From Halostagnicola kamekurae (lineage in GTDB: Archaea; Halobacteriota; Halobacteria; Halobacteriales; Natrialbaceae), in NCBI RefSeq assembly GCF_900116205.1, contig NZ_FOZS01000003.1, positions 62,001 to 126,000 on the forward strand: 64,000 nucleotides of DNA, given 5' to 3'. The notes under the pieces were generated by a model. The model ran no database searches, was not told where the DNA came from, and saw nothing but the letters and a program-made list of their open reading frames with translations. The position numbers and the translations under genes were made by a program. Positions within the stretch are counted from its first letter, which is position 1; each line of letters begins with the position of its first letter. This document shows positions 8,639 to 16,386 of the stretch, piece after piece.

Positions 8639-10576
8639 TCACGCCGGGTCGACCGAGACAGTGGTTACGTCGCGGCGAAGGAACGGATCGGCGACCGCCG
8701 CGGGAACGTACAGCGTCCCCGCTCGAACGCTCTCGGCGAGCCGCGCGGTGACGCGGATCGAAACGTCGCCGCTCGAGACGACGACGGTCTCGTCGGCGTC
8801 GACCCCGATTTCGCGGGCGTCGGCCGGATTGATGCGGAGTTCACTCGATGTCTCCGCGTCGTGCGAGCCACTCGAGCGGCCGCCGGTCACCAACCAGAAC
8901 CCGTCCGTCGAACCTCGCACAATCGGCGGCTGGGCCGATCCGAACTGGGCCCGTCCGTCCGGGGTCTCGAAGGTCTCGCGGTAGAGCGCGCCGGGGCTAC
9001 CCGCCGGCCACCGCTCGCCCTCGAGTCCGAGGTCGTCGTAGCGAAGGCCGGCGTACGGCGGTGCGATTCGGCGGAGTTCGCCGAACGCCTCCGATACGTC
9101 TTCGTACTCGAACGCGCTCGGATTCTGTGTCAACTGACCGCCCAGTTCGGCGAGTATCCTGAAGTCCGACCGCGCTCGCGCTGGCGGCGTGGCGATGGGT
9201 GAGAGCCGCTGGACGCGCCGCTCGAGGTTCGTGAACGTCCCTGCCTTTTCGATGCCAGCGGCGGCCGGAAGCACGACGTCCGCGTGCTCGGTCGTCTCGT
9301 TGGCGGCCAGTTCGACGACGACGAGCGTCTCGAGCGCCCCCAGCCGTTCGCGAACCCACTCCGGGTCGCGCTTGGAAACGCCGGGGTTCTCGCCGACCAC
9401 GAGCGCCCCGCGAACGTCGTTGCCGAACGACTCGAGGAGTTCCGTCGCCGTCTTTCCCGGCGTTGACGGCGGCTCGACGCCCCACTCCGAGGCGATTCGA
9501 GCGCGGGCTCGCGAATCGGTCACCGGTTGGTGACCGGGGAGCCGGTCGGGAACGCACCCGGCGTCCGTCGCCCCCTGTTCGTTGGCGAGCCCGCGCAGGA
9601 CGTATAGACCGGCACCTCGACGCCCGAGGTTCCCCGTGAGCAAGAGCAGGTTGAGGAGCGCCCCAGAGGCGTTCGTCTCGCCGGCCGAGTTCTCGATACC
9701 GGTTCCGACGAGTCCGGCGACCCGGTCTGCAGCCGTTATCCGATCCGCGATCTCCTCGAGCGCACTCGACTCGACGCCCGCGGCCAGACGCGTTTCGTCG
9801 CGCTCGAGGTCGGTGATAGACGCTTCGAACTGTTCGAATCCCCGCGTCCGATTCTCGACGAACTCCCGGTCGATTCCCGCCCCGTCGTCGACGATTCGCG
9901 CGCTCAACAGATCGAATACCAGCGCGTCAGTCCCCGGTCGAGGAGTTAGATGGATATCGGCGAGTCGCGTCGTCCGGTTCCCGACGGGATCGACGTGAAC
10001 GAGCGTCGCTCCGTCGGTGACCGCCGGCCTAACGAAGCTGTTGAACGCGATCGGCTGTCGTTCGGCGGGGTTGGCACCCGCGACGACGATCACGTCGGCG
10101 TCGGTGAGGTCCTCGAGACCGTTCGTCGTCGCCGGCCAGCCGACCCGCTCTGAGAGCGCTCGAGTGGTCGAGACGTGACAGAGCCGCGAGCGGTTATCGA
10201 CGTTGTTCGTCCCGAGGATCCTCGCGAGTTTCTGGAGGAGGTAGTTCTCCTCGTTCGTACAGTGGGGCGCACCGAGAAACGCCAGCGCGTCGGGGCCGCG
10301 AGCCGCCAGTATCTCCTCGAACGATTCGGCGATCCGCTCGTAGGCGGTCGGCCACGAAACCGGCTGCAAGTCGCCGTTCTGGCGAATCAGCGGGTCCTCG
10401 AGTCGATCGTCCGGTGTCTCGAGTGCGCCGATTCCCTTCCGGCAGAGCCGACCGTTCGGATTGGCCGGCCCGACGACGCCGTTTGCGCGCACGCCGTTGG
10501 GCCCGGCTTGCAACCGACAGCCAACGCCACAGCGCGGACAGACGGTGTTCGGTTCGTTCGATTGGTGGTCGGGCAC
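8639..10576 (-). CDS. Second formate-dehydrogenase-like molybdoprotein
   Basis: A 645-residue molybdopterin oxidoreductase of the DMSO-reductase superfamily, closest in pattern to FdhA. An N-terminal [4Fe-4S] site is formed by C13, C16, C20 and C45. The molybdenum ligand cysteine and its neighbour histidine are kept (C133-H134 in 'RLCHVST'), and an arginine equivalent to the formate-binding one is present in 'YVLRGLANEQGATDAG'. The C-terminal molydopterin-dinucleotide domain starts near residue 540. It is about 110 residues shorter than the FdhA encoded upstream in the same operon (11323-13593), lacking that protein's N-terminal extension. Start is GTG at 10576, 7 bases after the DUF1641 gene. 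It could be a second formate oxidoreductase or a paralogue with another substrate. Confidence 0.82.
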   Translation of the reverse strand: MPDHQSNEPNTVCPRCGVGCRLQAGPNGVRANGVVGPANPNGRLCRKGIGALETPDDRLEDPLIRQNGDLQPVSWPTAYERIAESFEEILAARGPDALAFLGAPHCTNEENYLLQKLARILGTNNVDNRSRLCHVSTTRALSERVGWPATTNGLEDLTDADVIVVAGANPAERQPIAFNSFVRPAVTDGATLVHVDPVGNRTTRLADIHLTPRPGTDALVFDLLSARIVDDGAGIDREFVENRTRGFEQFEASITDLERDETRLAAGVESSALEEIADRITAADRVAGLVGTGIENSAGETNASGALLNLLLLTGNLGRRGAGLYVLRGLANEQGATDAGCVPDRLPGHQPVTDSRARARIASEWGVEPPSTPGKTATELLESFGNDVRGALVVGENPGVSKRDPEWVRERLGALETLVVVELAANETTEHADVVLPAAAGIEKAGTFTNLERRVQRLSPIATPPARARSDFRILAELGGQLTQNPSAFEYEDVSEAFGELRRIAPPYAGLRYDDLGLEGERWPAGSPGALYRETFETPDGRAQFGSAQPPIVRGSTDGFWLVTGGRSSGSHDAETSSELRINPADAREIGVDADETVVVSSGDVSIRVTARLAESVRAGTLYVPAAVADPFLRRDVTTVSVDPA

Positions 10577-10583
10577 GGTGTTG

Positions 10584-11321
10584 CTATCGTCTTCGAAGGC
10601 GGCGCCCTTGTGCCTTCAAGATCGCGACGACGTACCCGAGTCCGGCGCGGACGTCTCGGTTCGTGAGCTGTTTCAAAAACTCGAGAACGCCCACGGGCTT
10701 TGCGTTTCGCTCCGCCTCACCGACGGCTCCGAGAAGGCTGTTCAGCCCCCTCGCGGTGTCGTCGTCGATCTCGAGGGTCGAGAGGGTCTCCCCGAGGGCG
10801 ACGAGGTCCTCGAGGTGGCCGTCCCGCTGGAGGGCGAGAACGACATCCAGTGCCTCGACGATGTCGCTGCCGTCCGCCTCGAGCGTCGACGAGAGTTCCT
10901 CGACCTCCGCCGCGGAGAGCGAGTCGCCGAACCCGGTCGCGATCGTCGCGAAGTCCTCGAGGTGGCCCCCTCGCTGGAGGGCGAGGACGGTCTCGAGGGC
11001 GGCCGAGAGGTCGTCGGCGTTCTCGCCGAGATCCGTCGCCAGTTCGGCCGCCTCGTCGGTCGAGAGGCCGTCCGCAGCTTCGATGAGGTTCGCCGTCGAA
11101 GACGTTATCCGGTCGAGTTCGGCGTCGTCGGCGCTCGCGGCGATCAAAATTGCGGTCGTGAGCGCGTCGTCGAGTTCGTCGGTCCCCTCGACGAGTTCGG
11201 CGAGGTTCCCACCGTGGGCCTCGAGCGCCTCCTGCAGCGCCGCTTCTCCGCCGGTGTCGGGTTCCTCTTTGCGTGCAGCGTTCGTCGCCGAGTCGGGGTA
11301 GGAAGACTGTGGCTTTGCCAT
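10584..11321 (-). CDS. DUF1641 domain protein of FDH operon
   Basis: A 245-residue soluble, very acidic helical protein. Its C-terminus 'FLKQLTNRDVRAGLGYVVAI' matches the DUF1641 signature found beside formate dehydrogenase genes in many bacteria and archaea. The middle contains repeated amphipathic units such as 'ALETVLALQRGGHLEDFATI' and 'ALDVVLALQRDGHLEDLVAL', an internal duplication about 54 residues apart. The ATG at 11321 is preferred over an upstream GTG at 11333 because it sits one base after the fdhA stop (11323-11325). Its role in FDH function is unknown; position between two catalytic subunits suggests an assembly or bridging subunit. Confidence 0.75.
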   Translation of the reverse strand: MAKPQSSYPDSATNAARKEEPDTGGEAALQEALEAHGGNLAELVEGTDELDDALTTAILIAASADDAELDRITSSTANLIEAADGLSTDEAAELATDLGENADDLSAALETVLALQRGGHLEDFATIATGFGDSLSAAEVEELSSTLEADGSDIVEALDVVLALQRDGHLEDLVALGETLSTLEIDDDTARGLNSLLGAVGEAERNAKPVGVLEFLKQLTNRDVRAGLGYVVAILKAQGRRLRRR

Positions 11322-11322
11322 C

Positions 11323-13593
11323 TCAGTCGTCACCCGTGCTGGCTTCGAAGTCGGGGGTTCGAATCGGTTCGGACTCTCCCTCGTATGGGCTGATGTTGAC
11401 GGCCGAGACTTTGAACTCCGGCGTCGCTGCGGCGGGGTCTAAGTGCTCCTCGTCGGTGAGCTGGTTCACAGCGCTCTCGGCGAAGTGGATCGGAACGAAG
11501 ACGTTCTCCGGGCCGACCCGGTCGGTCACCTGCGCCGGCACGACGATCTCGCCGCGCCTGGATTCGACGGTCACCATGTCGCCGCCTTCGATGCCGTAGT
11601 TCGCGGCCGTGTCGGGGTGAATCTCGATGAAGTCACTCGGCATGTACTGCATGATTCCCTCCTCGCGGTGGGTCATCGTCCCCGTGTGGTACTGGTAGAG
11701 GACTCGGCCGGTGGTAAGCGTGAACGGATACTCGTCGTCGGGCGTTTCGGCCGGTTCGCTGTAGCCGATCCCCTGCAGGTTCGCCTTTCCGTCGTCGGTG
11801 TTGAACTCCTCCTCGTAGAGGCGTTCGGTGCCGGGGTGGTCCTCGTCCCAGCAGGGCCACTGGAGTCCGCCCTCGGCCTCGACGCGCTCGTGGGTCACGC
11901 CGCCGTACAGCGGCGTCAGGGAGTTTACCTCCTCCATGATCTCGGCCGTCGAGTCGTAGTTCCAGTCTCGCCCCATCCGGTTTGCAAGGTCCTGCAGGAT
12001 CTTCCAGTCGGGACGGGAGTCGCCCTTGGGCTCCATCACTTGCTTGACCATCTGGACGGTGCGGTCCGTGTTCGTGAACGTCCCTGTCTTCTCGACGAAC
12101 GAACACGCGGGGAGGACCACGTCTGCGTACTGGGCGGTCTCGTTGACGAAGAGGTCCTGAACGACGAGGAAGTCGAGATTCTCGAGGACCTCCTCGGCGT
12201 GATTGACGCCGGGTTCCGACACCGCCGCGTTCTCGCCGACGATGTACATCCCGCGGACGTCGTCGTCGTCGGCCGCGAGGAACATCTGGGTCGTGTAGTA
12301 GCCGTACTCCGGGGATATCTCGCAGTCCCAGGCGTCCTCGAACTTCGCGCGGATCTCGTCGTCGGCGATGTCCTGATAGCCGGGGAAGTTGTCCGGGAGC
12401 GGGCCCATGTCGCCGCCGCCGCCCTGGACGTTGTTCTGGCCGCGGAACGGCGAGACGCCCGCGCCGGGTTTGCCGAGGTTGCCGGTGATGGCGGCCAGGT
12501 TCCCCATCGCGATGACGTTCTCGGTCCCGTGGGAGTGTTCGGTGAGGCCGAGCGTCCAGCCGAAGACGCAACTGTCGGCCTCGGCGATGGTCTCCGCCGC
12601 GGAGACGATCTCCTCGTGGGGGACGCCGGTGACCTCCTCGACGCGCTCGGGCGTGAACTCCTGGACGGCCTCTCTGACGTCCTCGAAGCCCGTCGTTCGG
12701 TTCGCGACGAACTCCTCGTCGTAGAGGTCGTTTTCGATGATGTACCGGGTGATGCCGTTGATCCAGACAGCGTCGTAACCCGGTTTGACGCGGCTGTACT
12801 GAGTAGCGTACTCGGCGATCTGGACCTCTCGCGGGTCGAACACGACCAGATCGGCCCCGTCTCGGACGTTCTGTTTGATCCGGGTCGCGAGGACCGGATG
12901 CGCCTCCGTCGTGTTCGAGCCCGTGAGCAGGATGCAGTCTGCGAGCTCGAGGTCCTCGGTGCTGATCGACGCCGCGCCGTAGCCGTAGGTCTGGGCGAGC
13001 CCCGCCACCGTCGAGGAGTGACAGAGGCGGTTGCAGTTGTCGATGCTGTTCGTCTCGAGGACCTGCCGGGCGAACTTGCCCATCAGGTAGTTGTCCTCGT
13101 TGGTCGCCTTCGAGGAGGCGATCATCGACAGCGCCTCGCCGCCGTGTTCGTCCTTGATCGAGCCGAGTCCCTCGACCACCCGCGAGAGCGCCTCGTCCCA
13201 CGTAGCTTCACGGAACTCGCCGTTCGCGTCGCGAACCAGCGGCGTCGTCAGCCGGTCGTCGGAGTTGATGAAGTCGTAGCCGAACTTGCCTTTCACGCAC
13301 GTCGAGATGCCGTTGACCGGCGCGTCCTCCTCGTCGGTCGGGCGCGCAGCGAGGATCTCCTCGCCGTCGGAGTAGAGGTCGAACCGGCAGCCGACGGCGC
13401 AGTAGCCACAGGTCGTGTCGGCGACGTTCAGTTCCTCGAGTCGCTTGTCGCCGATCGACTGGGCGATCTCGAACAGCTTCCCCTCCGGGAGCGTTTCGGC
13501 GGCGACCCCCTCGGCGACGTGTTCGACGTTCTCGAGCGCCTGAGATTTCGCGCGTTCCATGTAGCCGGCGACGCCGTCTAAGTCGTCGCTCAT
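11323..13593 (-). CDS. fdhF: Formate dehydrogenase catalytic (alpha) subunit
   Basis: A 756-residue molybdenum/tungsten bis-MGD enzyme subunit that oxidises formate to CO2 in the cytoplasm (no signal peptide). The [4Fe-4S] ligands are C62, C65, C69 and C99, followed by the electron-relay lysine in 'CVKGKFG'. The metal ligand is C191 with H192 ('NRLCHSS'), and the formate-binding arginine lies in 'SPFRGQNNVQGGGGDMG'. The C-terminal pterin-binding domain starts near 'FTLTTGRVLYQYHTGTMTH'. A cysteine, not selenocysteine, is used. The ATG at 13593 overlaps the upstream stop as ATGA, arguing for translational coupling; an in-frame TTG two codons earlier is less likely. A short N-terminal helical extension precedes the Fe-S domain. 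Confidence 0.93.
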   Translation of the reverse strand: MSDDLDGVAGYMERAKSQALENVEHVAEGVAAETLPEGKLFEIAQSIGDKRLEELNVADTTCGYCAVGCRFDLYSDGEEILAARPTDEEDAPVNGISTCVKGKFGYDFINSDDRLTTPLVRDANGEFREATWDEALSRVVEGLGSIKDEHGGEALSMIASSKATNEDNYLMGKFARQVLETNSIDNCNRLCHSSTVAGLAQTYGYGAASISTEDLELADCILLTGSNTTEAHPVLATRIKQNVRDGADLVVFDPREVQIAEYATQYSRVKPGYDAVWINGITRYIIENDLYDEEFVANRTTGFEDVREAVQEFTPERVEEVTGVPHEEIVSAAETIAEADSCVFGWTLGLTEHSHGTENVIAMGNLAAITGNLGKPGAGVSPFRGQNNVQGGGGDMGPLPDNFPGYQDIADDEIRAKFEDAWDCEISPEYGYYTTQMFLAADDDDVRGMYIVGENAAVSEPGVNHAEEVLENLDFLVVQDLFVNETAQYADVVLPACSFVEKTGTFTNTDRTVQMVKQVMEPKGDSRPDWKILQDLANRMGRDWNYDSTAEIMEEVNSLTPLYGGVTHERVEAEGGLQWPCWDEDHPGTERLYEEEFNTDDGKANLQGIGYSEPAETPDDEYPFTLTTGRVLYQYHTGTMTHREEGIMQYMPSDFIEIHPDTAANYGIEGGDMVTVESRRGEIVVPAQVTDRVGPENVFVPIHFAESAVNQLTDEEHLDPAAATPEFKVSAVNISPYEGESEPIRTPDFEASTGDD

Positions 13594-14558
13594 GGCCAAT
13601 CACCGTCGCGGTCGAACGCCCAGTCATCTGTGTCGTCGGTCCCGCGTGTGTCGTCGGCCCCACTCTCTGCGGAGGAAGCCGATTCACCGTTGGTCGTCTC
13701 TTCGGTCCGTTTTTTCGGGGTCATCGGCCCCTTGATCGCGCCGGAGTTCTCGTAGCTCTTGCCGACGCTGTTTTTCTGCGTGAAGCCGGGGAGGGGAATC
13801 GTCGTCGCGTCTTCGATCCCCTTCTCGACGAGCGAACCGGTCGGGCAGACGGTCGCACAGTGACCGCAGGAGACGCAGGTCGAGTCTTCCATCGTTTCGG
13901 CTCCGTTCTGGAAGCCGATGCGCGTGTCCTGGCCCGATCCCTCCATTCGAAGCACGCCTTCGACCTGCACGTCGTTGCAGGCCTCGACACAGCGGTTACA
14001 GAGGATGCACTTGTTGCGGTCGATCTGAATGAACGACGAGGAGTCGTCGAGCGGTTCGTACTCCTCGCGGTCGTCGAGGACGCCGTAGCGCGGTTCCTCG
14101 ACCTCCTGTTCGATCGCGGCGTCCTGTAGCTCACAGCGGCCGTTCTTCCCGCAGGTCGTACACCGCAGGTTGTGATCCGACAGCACCAGATCGAGGTTGA
14201 CATCGCGCGCCTGTGAGGCGTCCTCCGCGTCGGTTCGTATCGTAAGGCCGTCCTCGGCGGGGAAGCTACAGGCCGGAACGGTGCCGTGTTCGTCGGTTTC
14301 GACCATGCAGGTTCGACACTCGCTTCGCGGACCGATCCCCTCTCGCCCGTAGTGACAGAGCGCGGGGACGTACTCGTCGGTCTCGACCGCTTCGACGGCA
14401 TCGATCAGCGTCGCCCCCGAGTCGACCGACACCTCGGTGCCGTCGACAGTGACCGTCGCGGGCGCGTCGCCGCCGACCGACGGATCGGTCGCGGTTCCCG
14501 GTGCGATTTCCTCTGTGAGCGGCGGTACGTCGACTGTTTCCTGGCGTTCTGAACTCAT
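13590..14558 (-). CDS. NuoG/HoxU-like iron-sulfur subunit of FDH
   Basis: A 322-residue electron-transfer subunit. It begins with a disordered leader, then a [2Fe-2S] ferredoxin-like domain ('ALCHYGREGIGPRSECRTCM'), a NuoG-type His/Cys Fe-S segment ('DHNLRCTTCGKNGRCELQ'), and a double [4Fe-4S] ferredoxin domain ('CILCNRCVEAC' and 'CVSCGHCATVCPTG'). This order is that of the N-terminal part of NuoG and of the beta/gamma subunits of soluble FDHs. It would pass electrons between the catalytic subunit and the NuoF-like subunit. A Ser/Thr/Asp-rich tail of about 60 residues follows the last cluster. It overlaps the next gene by four bases and follows the NuoF-like gene after four bases. Confidence 0.9.
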   Translation of the reverse strand: MSSERQETVDVPPLTEEIAPGTATDPSVGGDAPATVTVDGTEVSVDSGATLIDAVEAVETDEYVPALCHYGREGIGPRSECRTCMVETDEHGTVPACSFPAEDGLTIRTDAEDASQARDVNLDLVLSDHNLRCTTCGKNGRCELQDAAIEQEVEEPRYGVLDDREEYEPLDDSSSFIQIDRNKCILCNRCVEACNDVQVEGVLRMEGSGQDTRIGFQNGAETMEDSTCVSCGHCATVCPTGSLVEKGIEDATTIPLPGFTQKNSVGKSYENSGAIKGPMTPKKRTEETTNGESASSAESGADDTRGTDDTDDWAFDRDGDWP

Positions 14559-14562
14559 GTGA

Positions 14563-16050
14563 TCATCCCTCCACGGGGTCGAGACAGCTGCCGGCCGGAC
14601 ACTGTCCCTCGGCGTGCGCTTCGAACTCCGATTCGAACTCCTCGAGTGCCGTCCGGGCCGGCCGGCCCGCCTGCACGCCGAACGAGCAGAGACTCGAGGT
14701 CGTCAGTACGTCGGTCAGTTCCTCGATTCCATCCGTATCGTACTCGCCTTCGTACACGTCTCGCAGGAGCCCGACGAGTTGTGTCGTGCCCTCGCGACAC
14801 GGGACGCACCGTCCGCAGTTTTCCTCGGCGGCATACTGCGTTCGCTGACCGACGAACTCGACGACACAGTGGTCGTCGGTGAGCAAGTGAACGACTCCCT
14901 CGGTGCCGAGGTCGGCGGCCGACAGCGCGTCCGGTCCGACGCCCACGTCCAGATCGCTCGTAATGCCGCCGAACGTCCCGCCCACGGCGGCCGCCTTGAA
15001 CGTCCCAGAAACGTCGACGGCGTCGACGGCGGTCTCGAGCGTCTCCGTCTCCGGAACTTCGACCGTCGCGGTGGGCGTATCGTCGCTCGTCACTGTCACT
15101 AGGCGCGTTTGCGGGACGGATCCCGTCCTGAGTGCCACCGCGAGGTGGGCGACCGTTCGCGGGGTGTGAACGAGCGTCGGCTGGCCGAAGAGTCCGACCT
15201 CGTCGAGGCCCGGCGGTCGAATCCGAGCCTCGAGTCGGTGGTTGCCTTCGATCGCTTCGATCGCCATCGACGGCTCGGCCGCCCGGTACGCTGCGGGACC
15301 TGTAGCGACGTCGATATCGATCGGCGCGTCCGGATAGTTTTCGATCGCCTCGCGAACCCCCTCCACGGCGCGGTCGTCGTCGGCGGACGCGTAGACGACG
15401 ATCCGTTCGGCGTCGACGGTGCGAGCGAGCGCAACAGCCCCCTCGAGCACGTCGAAGGGGGCGCTCGAGAGCAGGAGGGCGTCCGCGGGGTTCCCGTGGG
15501 CGTTGACGACCACGGCTTTGTCGCCGTCGCCGGACCGGACGGACCGCCACGTCTCGCCCACCGGGTCGTCGTGACAGATGTCGCCCCAGCCTCGCCCGCG
15601 GAGGGTCGCTCCCGTCTCCAGTACCGTCTCCGGACTCGAGTCGACGAACCCTCCCGCAGCCTCGTGGTCGGCCGGGTCGGTCGGCCGACGCCAGCCGCAG
15701 GCACCGAGGACCTCCCGGTCGCCAGCACGAAGGCCCGGTAGCTGCGCGGTCGGCAGACTCGAGGGATTCTGCTCGTGCTCGACCACGGCGTCCGGTTCCG
15801 CCGACACGACGTCGCCGGTTTCGTCGACGCTCGAGACGACCGCCTCGAGCCGTTCGACCGAACACTGTTCGTAGAAGGCAGTGGTTCCCGCACGCGTAGC
15901 CACAAGGAGAGGTTCCAGAGCCGCTATCCCCGTCGATCCGACGCTCACGACTGTACTGTCGGTTTCTGAAACCGAACGCAAAAGATCCTGATCCGGGTCA
16001 GAACCGGAAATCCGAATTACCGGTCCGTTACCTGATATGATAGCAGTCAT
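14563..16050 (-). CDS. NuoF-like subunit with degenerate FMN/NAD motifs
   Basis: A 495-residue protein related to NuoF/HoxF, the first gene of the FDH operon. The C-terminal SLBB and [4Fe-4S] region is well kept: 'ENCGRCVPCREGTTQL' with the fourth cysteine in 'SLCSFGVQAG'. In contrast, the flavin/NADH region is altered: the usual GRGGAGFPxG reads 'GRGWGDICHDDPVG', the NADEGEPG segment reads 'VVNAHGNPADALLL', and the glycine-rich AYICGEETAL reads 'AYRAAEPSMAIEAIEG'. 'EVGLFGQPTLVHTPRTVAHL' still marks the family. The protein may no longer bind FMN or NAD. The ATG at 16050 is chosen because upstream in-frame residues are basic and not protein-like. A TATA-like AATTTATGATAATG lies about 35-47 bases upstream. 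Confidence 0.85.
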   Translation of the reverse strand: MTAIISGNGPVIRISGSDPDQDLLRSVSETDSTVVSVGSTGIAALEPLLVATRAGTTAFYEQCSVERLEAVVSSVDETGDVVSAEPDAVVEHEQNPSSLPTAQLPGLRAGDREVLGACGWRRPTDPADHEAAGGFVDSSPETVLETGATLRGRGWGDICHDDPVGETWRSVRSGDGDKAVVVNAHGNPADALLLSSAPFDVLEGAVALARTVDAERIVVYASADDDRAVEGVREAIENYPDAPIDIDVATGPAAYRAAEPSMAIEAIEGNHRLEARIRPPGLDEVGLFGQPTLVHTPRTVAHLAVALRTGSVPQTRLVTVTSDDTPTATVEVPETETLETAVDAVDVSGTFKAAAVGGTFGGITSDLDVGVGPDALSAADLGTEGVVHLLTDDHCVVEFVGQRTQYAAEENCGRCVPCREGTTQLVGLLRDVYEGEYDTDGIEELTDVLTTSSLCSFGVQAGRPARTALEEFESEFEAHAEGQCPAGSCLDPVEG

Positions 16051-16118
16051 TTGATGCCGTCTTTTTGAGTAACGGCGACGCATTATCATAAATTAATGGG
16101 GTAGGACACATCTGCAAT

Positions 16119-16175
16119 AACTGAAGCTATACTGGTAATATCACTTACAACTGAAGCTATATTAGTAATATCACT
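16119..16175. repeat. Two direct repeats 30 bp apart (operator candidate)
   Basis: A 27-base unit beginning AACTGAAGCTATA and ending GTAATATCACT occurs twice, at 16119-16145 and 16149-16175, with two or three differences. The 30-base spacing is about three helical turns, so two regulators would sit on the same face. The repeats lie between the divergent FDH operon and the oxalate/formate-type MFS gene and could control either. Confidence 0.55.
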
Positions 16176-16386
16176 GTCTAGTTGAGCCAGTGTGAGGAAC
16201 GAGCAGGTTATTGAACTCCTTATTTAAAAATGTTGCCAGACCTGCTTAGCGATGGAATGACGCCGATCGAGGAGGTGCAGAACTAGACAGTGTGCTGGTA
16301 ATAGCCGGTACAAATGAAGTTTTGGGAATAGGGTATTTGTGCAATGGATGGTGTCATTTATTCTACCTCGTTTTCCATAATGATTG

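Noticed and set aside
11443-13581. 712-residue plus-strand open frame opposite the formate dehydrogenase gene
   Set aside because: It mirrors the true gene's codon bias; the predicted protein has no motifs and overlaps fdhF completely.
14563-16050. NuoF-like and NuoG-like genes considered as part of respiratory complex I
   Set aside because: They are in an operon with FDH catalytic subunits, the Fe-S subunit is short, and no other nuo genes are present.
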